A DNA stretch of 64,000 nucleotides from Pedobacter sp. PAMC26386 (GTDB lineage: Bacteria; Bacteroidota; Bacteroidia; Sphingobacteriales; Sphingobacteriaceae), in assembly GCA_014302835.1 (NCBI GenBank), contig CP060294.1, positions 2,505,067 through 2,569,066 of the forward strand, given 5' to 3'. The translations under genes and the position numbers were made by a program. Shown here one piece after another: positions 18,676 through 27,368 of this stretch (positions are counted from its first letter, which is position 1; each line of letters starts with the position of its first letter). The notes below the pieces were generated by a model. It was given only the letters and a program-made list of their open reading frames with translations. It was not told the DNA's origin and made no database searches.

Positions 18676-20226
18676 CTAATAAATAGTTTCATCTGCACCA
18701 ATATCTACTCTTGAATTTCTGACCCTGGCCTCTTTGTCTATATCCAATTCACCAGGTTGAGCAACAAATGAAGGCAAGCCTTTATTGACACATAATGAAG
18801 CACTGGTTAAATGCAGATCTGGCAAAGGAAGTGTACCAGAAACATACAATGGATTACTGTAGGTTGAGTTTGAATCCAGACCAGTTGCTGTTTTATAAGC
18901 TGCAAAAGAGCCATAAGTAGTTCCATTAATACCACCCCAGTCAAATGTTACCGTCGCGGCTGTTCCTGAAGCTGAGTAATAGTTATTATAATCAGCAGTC
19001 AGATTTGGCGAATGAAAAGTCGAGGAAGCAACTATTACGATGTTACTTGCCGAGTGGATAATATTGTTTTTAATACTCAGACCGTCTGTATTTTGAAGAT
19101 GAATTTCACCTCCCCAGGTCCCTTTTGTATAGTTTTTGTATAATGTATTGTTCGTGATGCTGGAATTAACGACCTTACTATTCGCTGCATTAGCACCCAT
19201 AATAATACCTGCTTCGACATTATTATAGATAAAATTACTCCTGATATTTATCCCGTCAGCTGTGAAATTGTTGTTCTCACATCCTACACTGATCCCTGTT
19301 GAATTCTCGTAACTCCTGTTTCCTTCGATATTGATCCATTTGCCGCCATCTACATAAATACCTGCTGAAGTGGCTACAGGTGATACACAGCGGTAAACTT
19401 TATTGTATTTTACGTTTCCATTACGGGCAAAATTGACGTTCGCAGGTGCTCCAGTCCAAGCATAATTACCCGTCATGTCAATTCCGATGTTGGTAATATC
19501 GTGTACAGTATTTCCTTCAATCAGAAAGTTTTCTACATTTCCGCCTACCGTTAAGCCTTCACTATAACCCGTATTACAACTATAGACTTCATTGTTGCCA
19601 ATATAAATCTGATTATAAGAGCTGGCTGTATTTCCAATGATTACAAAAGGATTTGCATTATCACCAGGCTTAGGCTTGATCCCGATATCAGTTGTCCAGC
19701 CTATATTATAGATCTTACAGTCCGTAATTTGCACATCAGTACCTGATCCTGACATATTAAAGCCAGATGCAAAATTTCTGATGTTGTTAGCGATTTGTAT
19801 AAACTCAATCCGGATATGGCTTTTGCTCACCACGCTGATCATTGCGCCCTGCGCATCATTAGTAGCGTTAACCCCATCAAGAATTACAATACCATTATTG
19901 TAGCTGGTAAGTTTAATCGGTTCGGTTGCTGAGGCTCCAGAGTTTGGCCAGCTTAATCTTTCCTTATAAGTACCCCCAGCAACATAAATTGTACTTCCGG
20001 CACCATTCACGGTTTTATTCAATGCAGCCTGGATAGTTTTTAAAGAAGTGGCATCCGTGGTTCCGGTATTTGCATCATTGCCAGAGGAGCCATTTACGTA
20101 ATAGTTGGTCATCACGAAATTGGTAGCCGTAGCTCCATCAGGTTTAAAGCCTTTGTCTGTGTTGTTAACTTTTGCACAGGAGCTAAAAATCAATAATAAA
20201 AAAACAGCATAAATTAAATTTTTCAT
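18676..20226 (-). CDS. Right-handed parallel beta-helix lipoprotein, possible polysaccharide lyase or hydrolase
   Basis: 516 residues. A lipoprotein signal ends at Cys17 (LIFSSCAKVNN). DUF1565-like start: YYVNGSSGNDANTGTTD and LKTIQAALNK, then IYVAGGTYKERLSW. Repeated rungs of a right-handed beta-helix run from about 90 to 430, with Asn ladders (IEGNTVHDITNIGIDMTGN, IRSNFIYNNVEAGIIMG, ITNNTLYKNYTKG). The end carries the choice-of-anchor-Q style motif DIDKEARVRNSRVDIGADE. Such proteins include polysaccharide lyases and depolymerases, but the catalytic residues cannot be assigned by eye. In PUL 2 it is the only candidate endo-acting, surface-attached depolymerase, which fits a role in initial glycan cleavage. 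Confidence 0.75.
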   Translation of the reverse strand: MKNLIYAVFLLLIFSSCAKVNNTDKGFKPDGATATNFVMTNYYVNGSSGNDANTGTTDATSLKTIQAALNKTVNGAGSTIYVAGGTYKERLSWPNSGASATEPIKLTSYNNGIVILDGVNATNDAQGAMISVVSKSHIRIEFIQIANNIRNFASGFNMSGSGTDVQITDCKIYNIGWTTDIGIKPKPGDNANPFVIIGNTASSYNQIYIGNNEVYSCNTGYSEGLTVGGNVENFLIEGNTVHDITNIGIDMTGNYAWTGAPANVNFARNGNVKYNKVYRCVSPVATSAGIYVDGGKWINIEGNRSYENSTGISVGCENNNFTADGINIRSNFIYNNVEAGIIMGANAANSKVVNSSITNNTLYKNYTKGTWGGEIHLQNTDGLSIKNNIIHSASNIVIVASSTFHSPNLTADYNNYYSASGTAATVTFDWGGINGTTYGSFAAYKTATGLDSNSTYSNPLYVSGTLPLPDLHLTSASLCVNKGLPSFVAQPGELDIDKEARVRNSRVDIGADETIY

Positions 20227-20250
20227 AGTGAATTGGTTTTAGGTAATTAA

Positions 20251-21369
20251 TTAAAGTTTAAAAAAGATTTTATGTTTGTATAACCAGTAGCAGAGTGCCC
20301 ATTCTGCCGTCCAGGTAGCCAATGCAGAGATCAGATCGGTTATCTTAACGGATAAACCAATTAGTAAATGGATCAGTGAACCTGTAAAAATGGCCATAGT
20401 TCCATTTACCCATTGTATACCTACTGTTTCAAAAAAGATGTAAATAAAGATGGCATTCATCCCGATAACCGTACAGATCCAGGCATATTTCGTTTGCTTT
20501 TTCACATCTACCAGCCAATAGATAGCCGCCAGCATGAGCAGTACCCATCCTCCGGACGCCAAAACAAAAGAGCTTGTGCTTATTCTTTTGATGATCGGCG
20601 TAATATTCAGCAGATCAAGGCCAAAACCCAGAACCAGCGCAATAAAACCTGTAAGCAGCAATACTCTTATTTTATAAGTATGCTCATGACTGGAGATTAA
20701 AAGTTTACCAGCAAGCACGCCCCAGATCGTATGGGCAGCTGTAGGAATGATATTGATAGCTACCCAGCCGTCCATATTGATTTTACCCATTAAAACAGTA
20801 TCCAGATAGGCCCCAAAATTATGATACGCTACAAAAGGACTATCAAACCTTGGAACCTTCACATAACGGTATAATTCTTCTGTCAGCAGCAAAAGGGCCA
20901 AAGAAAACAAGAGCTGAAAACTGTAGGATCGATTAATAATCAGATAGGCTATGACACTGGTAAAAGCCAGCTGTGTCAATACATTCCAAAGTTCCCATAC
21001 TGGTTTACCCGCATATATGCAATGGAGCCCCACACCAAACAGAAACAACTTAAAACTCCTGTACAATACATGTTTAAAATTAACTCCCCAAGTAATTCCC
21101 TTCTCCAGCTTACGGCTGTAGGAAATATACAGGGCTGCTCCTGCTATAAACATGAAAGAAGGCTGCACCAGATCCCAGAAATGCAGACCATGCCAAGGAT
21201 GGTGAAAGAGTTGTGCTACAATTAACGCCCCAGGTCGTGAAAGGTCAATTTTTTTTAAAGCAACAAATACCAAACAACTCTCTGCACAAAGCAGGATCAT
21301 GATCATTCCACGCATCACATCAAGGGACATAAGTCTCTCCTTCAGCGCTTGATTGTCTGTAATTTTCAT
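20251..21369 (-). CDS. Multi-pass membrane acyltransferase, HGSNAT/DUF5009-like
   Basis: 372 residues with about ten hydrophobic segments. The start SLDVMRGMIMILLCAES matches the first conserved block of the heparan-alpha-glucosaminide N-acetyltransferase/YeiB-type family (SLDxxRG). FHHPWHGLHFWDLVQPSFMF and INIIPTAAHTIWGVLAGKLL are further family blocks, and the latter includes a conserved His. Human HGSNAT acetylates glucosamine ends on the lumenal side using cytosolic acetyl-CoA. In Bacteroidota the genes recur in loci for aminosugar glycans. Its place in PUL 2 beside GH109 and a hexosamine-kinase-like gene suggests acetylation of an amino sugar in the periplasm before cleavage. Function is inferred from family and context. 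Confidence 0.75.
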   Translation of the reverse strand: MKITDNQALKERLMSLDVMRGMIMILLCAESCLVFVALKKIDLSRPGALIVAQLFHHPWHGLHFWDLVQPSFMFIAGAALYISYSRKLEKGITWGVNFKHVLYRSFKLFLFGVGLHCIYAGKPVWELWNVLTQLAFTSVIAYLIINRSYSFQLLFSLALLLLTEELYRYVKVPRFDSPFVAYHNFGAYLDTVLMGKINMDGWVAINIIPTAAHTIWGVLAGKLLISSHEHTYKIRVLLLTGFIALVLGFGLDLLNITPIIKRISTSSFVLASGGWVLLMLAAIYWLVDVKKQTKYAWICTVIGMNAIFIYIFFETVGIQWVNGTMAIFTGSLIHLLIGLSVKITDLISALATWTAEWALCYWLYKHKIFFKL

Positions 21370-21399
21370 AATAAATTTTTAAAGGATTAGCTTCGCTTT

Positions 21400-22245
21400 T
21401 TATTCACTCATATCGATCACATATCCGGATTGTCCTTCATCCGGTGCACTTCCTAAAGTGACAGACCAATCATTTTTAGTGGCCGTAATCCCGATCCGTG
21501 CACCTGTACCTGTTAAACCTTTTAATTTCCCGCGAACCAGCTGCATCTCGAATTTTAAAAGTCCGCCCTCCTGGACTACTGTTCCTACCTGGTAAGCATC
21601 ACTGATGGATTGCTTTTGAAAAGTAAAACTGGTTTGCGCGCCATTGTGATAGAAAATATCTACCCCGGCTGTCAGTAACTGACCCTCCATCAGAATATCA
21701 TAACCCCCACCCGGGAAACCACCAAGTAAACCTGTAGACGAGCTGTTATCAGAGTCTATATAAAAATCGAAGATATCAGCATTGGTTTTCAAAGAGACCA
21801 TTTCTACATAGATATAGATGTAATTTCCATCATAATCATATTTCACCTTACGAAATATTCCGCCTTTAGCACCAGAAGTGATCACATTGGCCGTTACATT
21901 ATCCCAGTCAGCAAGTGTTTTATCATTTATTTTAACCGGGCTGCTTTTAGCAATTCTCAAAACAGTGGAAGCCTCGGCTGACCGGCCGCCAACTGTGGCA
22001 TAGAGTGTAGGTACATATTTGCCTTTTCCAGGATAAGTATGTACCGGATTCGCTTCTGTAGAAGTTTGACCATCCCCAAAGTCCCACTTATAACTGGTAA
22101 TCCCTGTGGTTATTGATCTAAAAGTCACCTGATTACCGGTTACCTCCACCTCATAAGAAAGATCAGTTAACCGTTTATTTTCATTTTTCTTACAGGAGCC
22201 CAGTACTGAGCTAACTAACAGCAGTGCGTATATAATATTTTTCAT
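21400..22245 (-). CDS. PKD-domain surface lipoprotein (SusE-position glycan-binding protein)
   Basis: 281 residues. Lipoprotein signal ends at Cys18 (SVLGSCKKNEN). A PKD domain covers about 30-100 (SYKWDFGDGQTSTEANPVHT, typical WDFGDG). The second part, about 105-280, is a beta-sandwich with Asp-rich strands (IFDFYIDSDNSSSTGLLGG), resembling carbohydrate-binding modules, and ends YVIDMSE. It follows SusD by 10 bases, the slot where SusE/SusF-like surface glycan-binding proteins are found. No catalytic motif is visible. The likely job is to hold the PUL 2 glycan at the surface for SusC/SusD. Confidence 0.78.
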   Translation of the reverse strand: MKNIIYALLLVSSVLGSCKKNENKRLTDLSYEVEVTGNQVTFRSITTGITSYKWDFGDGQTSTEANPVHTYPGKGKYVPTLYATVGGRSAEASTVLRIAKSSPVKINDKTLADWDNVTANVITSGAKGGIFRKVKYDYDGNYIYIYVEMVSLKTNADIFDFYIDSDNSSSTGLLGGFPGGGYDILMEGQLLTAGVDIFYHNGAQTSFTFQKQSISDAYQVGTVVQEGGLLKFEMQLVRGKLKGLTGTGARIGITATKNDWSVTLGSAPDEGQSGYVIDMSE

Positions 22246-22255
22246 CTGATCTTAA

Positions 22256-23773
22256 TTAAGGATTCTGAATAGCCAGCGGATTACTTAATACTTCATCAAC
22301 AGGCAGAAAATAGATAATTCTTGGGTTCGTATAATCAACTTCCATATTCGGATAACCAGAAGGTGTTTTTGAAAGGTCTACATCTGTTTCCTTTAATCCC
22401 TGCAAATGATACCCCCAATAGGCCTTGTTAAGTTTCCTTTTATTCCGGTAAACATCGTATGTCCGCTGACCTTCAAAAGCAAGTTCTATACGTCTTTCAT
22501 CCAGAACCACATCCAGTACAGAAAAACCAGAAGGCAGACTGCCCTGGTATAAAGAAGCCTCCAGACCACGGTTTGAGCGGATTTTGTCTACATCATCCAA
22601 TGCTCCGGCTGTATTTCCTGTCTTAGCCAAGGCTTCTGCCCTGTTCAAGTACATTTCGGCCATCCGGAATAAAATAGGAGAACTTAAATTTGGCAGCCCG
22701 CCCTGAAAAGAAAACTTGCTGATATAATAGGTTTCGATCCCATTCTTTTTTTGAATTGTTCCGTTGCCATCCTTAGAAGGGATGATATAAGACCAACGTA
22801 TATCTTCTGGATGTTTTGCCATCAGGTCACGTAAAGAGGAAGAAGCAAATTCTTCTCCCCAACCCGAGTTTCCATCAGAATAAATCATTGAAGCAATTGA
22901 ACCAAACTTACCATAATCATCTACAGGTGTAAATGCAACACATAAAATTGTTTCTTTACTGCTTTGGGCCTGTGCAAACAAGGAAGGATAAGTCGCTTTG
23001 GTTTCCAGGCTGAATTTACCAGAATTAATCACATTTGTAGCATATGCTATGGCTTTCGCATTGTCTTCTTTATATAGGTTTACCCTCGACAAAAGTGCCC
23101 AGGCAGCTTCCCTTGAGGCATATTGCACTCCTCTTGCTACTGTCATTAAAGTCTCCGATTTTTCCGCATCTGCAATAACCGCAGCATAAACTTCTGCAAC
23201 TGTTGCCCTTGCTTTTTTTGCTTCCTCATTGACCGACTGGCGCAAGATAATACCTGGTGCGCCAGCATTCACACTATAAGGCTGCGCAAATAGCCTAACC
23301 AGGTTAAAGTGACATAAAGCCCTTAAAAAGTAACATTCTCCCAACAATTGCTGGGTCTGGGCGTCTTGCTTACCAGACTTTTCTACCGCATCAATAATCG
23401 TATTGACACCTGTAATAATTTTATAAGAAATGTACCAGTAAAACCTGGTGTTACTCTGTCCCGGAGAATGGCTCAAACTGAAACTGTAGAACAATGGATC
23501 TTCTGTAACCTGTCCGCAAACAATATCATCACTTGCAAAGTCAGACAACTGATAAAATTGTCTCAGGTACATGTTATTCAAATCCACAGACCCATTGAAA
23601 GAAATATGATCTTTAAATAAAGCATAAGCACCATTTAAAGCATTAGCGAGGCCAGCTGGCGTCATCACCAGTGTGCTTGTACTGATGGCGTCACTAGGTG
23701 CTACATCAAGGTTCTTACAACTGCTGACAGCAATAATCAGGATGACAAATATGGAGGATATAAGTTTTTTCAT
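22256..23773 (-). CDS. susD: SusD/RagB family nutrient-binding lipoprotein (PUL 2)
   Basis: 505 residues, an intact SusD. Lipoprotein signal ends at Cys19 (IIAVSSCKNLDV). N-terminal SusD-like region with tetratricopeptide-type helices (GECYFLRALCHFNLVRLF is the RagB/SusD signature block). The C-terminal RagB domain contains ILFRMAEMYLNRAEALAKTG, VLDERRIELAFEGQRTYD and ends in the typical ...LPVDEVLSNPLAIQNP. It caps the SusC channel and binds the oligosaccharide. The start lies 4 bases after the susC stop, and the PKD lipoprotein follows. Confidence 0.93.
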   Translation of the reverse strand: MKKLISSIFVILIIAVSSCKNLDVAPSDAISTSTLVMTPAGLANALNGAYALFKDHISFNGSVDLNNMYLRQFYQLSDFASDDIVCGQVTEDPLFYSFSLSHSPGQSNTRFYWYISYKIITGVNTIIDAVEKSGKQDAQTQQLLGECYFLRALCHFNLVRLFAQPYSVNAGAPGIILRQSVNEEAKKARATVAEVYAAVIADAEKSETLMTVARGVQYASREAAWALLSRVNLYKEDNAKAIAYATNVINSGKFSLETKATYPSLFAQAQSSKETILCVAFTPVDDYGKFGSIASMIYSDGNSGWGEEFASSSLRDLMAKHPEDIRWSYIIPSKDGNGTIQKKNGIETYYISKFSFQGGLPNLSSPILFRMAEMYLNRAEALAKTGNTAGALDDVDKIRSNRGLEASLYQGSLPSGFSVLDVVLDERRIELAFEGQRTYDVYRNKRKLNKAYWGYHLQGLKETDVDLSKTPSGYPNMEVDYTNPRIIYFLPVDEVLSNPLAIQNP

Positions 23774-23777
23774 GTCC

Positions 23778-26700
23778 TTAGAAATTGAAATTAACTGTTA
23801 ACAAATATTGCCTGTTATTAGGGTACTTAAAATCAGATACACCCGGTGTTACAAAACCACCAGACACCAATGTGGTTTGTGGGTCCTGTCCTAAGAATTT
23901 CGAGAAGGTAAAGACATTATCAGCGGTTACTCCAACTGTCACCGTTTCCATATTTAACTTCTTCACCAAAGTTTTCGGCAAGGTATAATTCAGTGAAATA
24001 TTTCTGATGGTAAAATAGCTGCCGTCTTTTAAATAACGGGAGGAGGTTTCTGTTGAATTTGCCGCATTCTGAGGGCTAGGTTCAGTTGCCTCTGTATCCC
24101 CCGGATGACTCCATACTTTAGAACCAGAAGGCATTTGTAACTGGTTATAATAAGGCTCATGCCCATCGTTCATCATAAAACGCAGATTATTGCTGTACAC
24201 CTTGTTTCCGTAATTGAAATAGGTACTGATCCTGAGATTGAAGTTTTTATACTTGAAACTATTGTTAAATCCACCCTGATACTTTGCCAGTGCAGATCCT
24301 ACTTCCTGATTGGTAGCTTCTGAATAGTTAGAAGTTCTTTCTCTTCCACTAATTTTCCCTGCGGCATCGGTAATGACTTTTTCCCAGACCGGAGCTCCAG
24401 TCTGACTATCGACCCCTAACCATTTAGGCATATAAAACTCATACAGATTCCCTCCGTTCCGGTAGATTTGAGAAATACTCCAGGCTCCAGTTTTTACGAT
24501 AGCTGAAGGCAGTCCGTAAAGTTTATTGTTGTTAAAATTTATTGTAAAATCCGTTGTCCATTCAAAGTCTTTAGTACTGATATTTGTTGAATTCAAACCT
24601 AGTTCTATCCCCTTATTGATTACATTTCCTGCATTTTCCCACCTGGTTTCAAAACCAATTGACAACGGCTGTGAAACCTGCAGTAACAAATCCTTGGTAT
24701 TGTTCCGGTAAACATCAACAGTCAGGTTTAAACGTTTGAATAAGCCCAAGTCAAAACCAGCATTAACCTGGTGTTTACTTTCCCAGGTGAGCAGCGGATT
24801 GGCCAACTGGTAAGGAACCGCACCAATCAGAGAATTATACTTGGTAGTCAAAGAATATAACCCCAGGTAACGGGAAGAACCAATATCCTGTGTTCCGGTG
24901 ATTCCATAACTTAACCGGAGTTTCAGATTATCAATAATCTTATTCTCCGCTAGAAAATCTTCTTTACTCATAATCCATGCACCCGAAATGGAGGGAAAAG
25001 AAGCATACCTATTTTCTTTGGGAAATGCAGAAGAGCCATCTGTGCGGAAGGAACCTGAGAGGAAGTAACGGCTTTTATAATTATAATTTACCTGCGAAAG
25101 CAAAGACTGCAAATAGTTTTTATTATTCGCCCCGCTGACCAGCTGGTTATTAGAAACTACATTCAATACTTTTAAGCCTTCTGGCAATCCTTTACCGGAT
25201 GCACCTGAAAATTCGGTCTGTCCACCCTCAAAAGCGACTCCGGCCAAACCACTTAAAGAATGGTCGCCGAATTTAAAATTGAATTTCAACAAGTCATTTG
25301 AGATCGCGCTATAGCTCAGTGTATTTACTTCATTGATATAGCCGGTTCCATGATAGGTTCCCGCTACTAAAGGCGAATAATAATCTGTTGCTTTATTAAA
25401 ACCAGCAGAACCTCGGTTTGTACTGTTAAAAGTTAGCCAGTCGGTAATCTTATAATTTATTGCAAAATCATAATTCATATCAAATCCTTTATAGGGATGA
25501 TCAGAATTTTGCACCGTATTGATCGGATTGATTTTATCTCTGGACCACCATTTGAAATCAGATTTACCATCGACATAAATAGGTGCCCCGTTCGCATCAT
25601 AAGGATTATCCCATGGCATGTTCAGAAAAGCATAATACACATCATTATAATCATAGCTATTTCCCTGGGAAGCACTCAGATTGATATTATTTGTTATACT
25701 TAATTTTTCAGAAAAGGTATAGGTAGAATTCGCACGCAGATTGATACGCTTAAATCCAGTATTCAAGAATGTTCCTTTTTCATCGTAATAAGATACACCT
25801 GCATAATAGTTGTTCTTTTCTGTTTTACCACTGGCTGATACATAATAGTTATTCACAGCAGCGGGTTTAAATGACTCCCTTGGCCAGTTATAATCCTGAT
25901 CTCTCAAGCTTAATGGGCGTTCTTTGTAAAACTTGACCAGATCAATTTTATAGGAGTTATCTGTTGCACCAACAATGTAATCACGGTAAAATTCTTTCTG
26001 ATGATCATACAGTTCACCGCTGTTCATCAATTTCATTTTCCCGAAATCTGCTGTTCTAAACCCTGAGGAGACCTTAACCTCAAAACGGGTCAAGTCAGAT
26101 TTAGCACTTTTTGTGGTTACAATAATTACCCCTGCATTGGCCTGGGATCCATATAAAGCAGTAGCCCCCGCATCTTTCAGTACGGTAATACTTTCCACAT
26201 CATTCGGATCATAATTTCCACCGATAATTCCATCTACTACGGTTAGCGGGCTTTGGTTTGCATTTACTGAGGATACCCCACGCAGTCTTATTTCTGGGGT
26301 GGCTCCTGGTGCACCAGAACTATTAACGACCTGTAATCCTGCCACTTTCCCCTGCAACATAGTTCCGATATTGTTTGCGGTTACATCTTTCAGTTTCTCT
26401 GCAGAAACTACAGCAACTGAACTGGTCAACTCGCTTTGCTTTTTACTGTCATACCCAACAACAACAACATCATTCAACTGGCCTACATCTTCCAGTAAAG
26501 TGATACTCATCTGTCTAGCACTAACCTGTACCTCTTTACGGATATAACCAATAAAAGAAACAATCAGTATTGCTTTTTCGTCTACATTTTTCAGCAGAAA
26601 ATTTCCATTCTGATCTGTACTGACCGCTCCGCCCTTTCCTTTTACACTTACCGAAGATCCAGGGAGTGGTTTTCCATCTTTATCAATAACCTGGCCTCTG

Positions 26701-27152
26701 ACATCAATATTCTTAAGTTTTTCTGCAACTGTAATTTCTTTGGCCTTGATCAGGATTGTTTTCTGTTCTATTTTATAACTCAGTGGCTGATCTTTCAATA
26801 AAGTTTCGAGCACCAAACTCAGCGCTGCATTTTTAAAATCAGCATTGAGTTTCAGGTTGCCGTTTACATTCTGGTCAGAATAAAGCACTTTATAGCCAGT
26901 CTGCTTTTTAATTTCCAGAAAAACCTGATTAAACGTAGTGTTCTGTTTTATATAATTTAGTCTCTGGGCAAAACCGGATGCACTTACCTGCAACAAGAAA
27001 GTAGTGACTATAATTATGATCAGGTTAACTCTCATTAGTAATCTTCTTATATCGGCTGGACTGATATACTGCTCAGCTGATTTCTTAATTAATAAAAGTT
27101 TGGGGTATAGCCACAGGCGTGGCCTACCTAGGATAAAAGCATTTAATTTCAT
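23778..27152 (-). CDS. susC: SusC/RagA family TonB-dependent receptor with STN signalling domain (PUL 2)
   Basis: 1124 residues. The protein starts with MKLNAFILG...YPKLLLI, very like the N-terminal extension of the PUL 1 SusC, followed by a signal peptide core ending SASGFAQ near residue 63. An STN domain lies about 64-140 (FNQVFLEIKKQTGYKVLYS), a carboxypeptidase-regulatory-like domain about 150-225 (VRGQVIDKDGKPLPGSSVSV), the plug about 230-350 with ALYGSQANAGVIIVTTK, then the barrel ending LLTVNFNF. It imports oligosaccharide and, via STN, signals to the upstream FecR. The 216-base gap to fecR holds a plus-strand terminator-like hairpin. Confidence 0.93.
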   Translation of the reverse strand: MKLNAFILGRPRLWLYPKLLLIKKSAEQYISPADIRRLLMRVNLIIIIVTTFLLQVSASGFAQRLNYIKQNTTFNQVFLEIKKQTGYKVLYSDQNVNGNLKLNADFKNAALSLVLETLLKDQPLSYKIEQKTILIKAKEITVAEKLKNIDVRGQVIDKDGKPLPGSSVSVKGKGGAVSTDQNGNFLLKNVDEKAILIVSFIGYIRKEVQVSARQMSITLLEDVGQLNDVVVVGYDSKKQSELTSSVAVVSAEKLKDVTANNIGTMLQGKVAGLQVVNSSGAPGATPEIRLRGVSSVNANQSPLTVVDGIIGGNYDPNDVESITVLKDAGATALYGSQANAGVIIVTTKSAKSDLTRFEVKVSSGFRTADFGKMKLMNSGELYDHQKEFYRDYIVGATDNSYKIDLVKFYKERPLSLRDQDYNWPRESFKPAAVNNYYVSASGKTEKNNYYAGVSYYDEKGTFLNTGFKRINLRANSTYTFSEKLSITNNINLSASQGNSYDYNDVYYAFLNMPWDNPYDANGAPIYVDGKSDFKWWSRDKINPINTVQNSDHPYKGFDMNYDFAINYKITDWLTFNSTNRGSAGFNKATDYYSPLVAGTYHGTGYINEVNTLSYSAISNDLLKFNFKFGDHSLSGLAGVAFEGGQTEFSGASGKGLPEGLKVLNVVSNNQLVSGANNKNYLQSLLSQVNYNYKSRYFLSGSFRTDGSSAFPKENRYASFPSISGAWIMSKEDFLAENKIIDNLKLRLSYGITGTQDIGSSRYLGLYSLTTKYNSLIGAVPYQLANPLLTWESKHQVNAGFDLGLFKRLNLTVDVYRNNTKDLLLQVSQPLSIGFETRWENAGNVINKGIELGLNSTNISTKDFEWTTDFTINFNNNKLYGLPSAIVKTGAWSISQIYRNGGNLYEFYMPKWLGVDSQTGAPVWEKVITDAAGKISGRERTSNYSEATNQEVGSALAKYQGGFNNSFKYKNFNLRISTYFNYGNKVYSNNLRFMMNDGHEPYYNQLQMPSGSKVWSHPGDTEATEPSPQNAANSTETSSRYLKDGSYFTIRNISLNYTLPKTLVKKLNMETVTVGVTADNVFTFSKFLGQDPQTTLVSGGFVTPGVSDFKYPNNRQYLLTVNFNF

Positions 27153-27159
27153 ACTTTTG

Positions 27160-27255
27160 TTAGCTTGGGTTAATACGTTAAACGGATCGCAAATTTGTTT
27201 TTTTGGTTAACTCAAAATCTGCCATGGAAGTGCTGAAACACTTTCATGGTTTTTT
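27160..27255 (+). ncRNA. Candidate cis-antisense small RNA in the susC leader (PUL 2)
   Basis: On the plus strand a TACTTTTG box (27152-27159, TAnnTTTG type) is followed by a hairpin, CCATGGAAGTG (27222-27232) with CACTTTCATGG (27239-27249), and then six T residues (27250-27255), a canonical intrinsic terminator. One pair is G-U in the plus-strand RNA but A-C in the minus-strand RNA, which favours plus-strand function. An RNA of roughly 90 nt would be antisense to the susC leader. In Bacteroides, small RNAs in this position repress susC. No -33 element was recognised, so the start is a guess. Confidence 0.35.
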
Positions 27256-27368
27256 CTTAAAAACCACTGTGCTGATTAACTCGCCTTGCCCTTGATTCTT
27301 TTCATAGTTTGTTTTGTTTAGTTGATTGGTTGCTTATTCAACAGGCTGGTTAGACCTCAATATGATGT

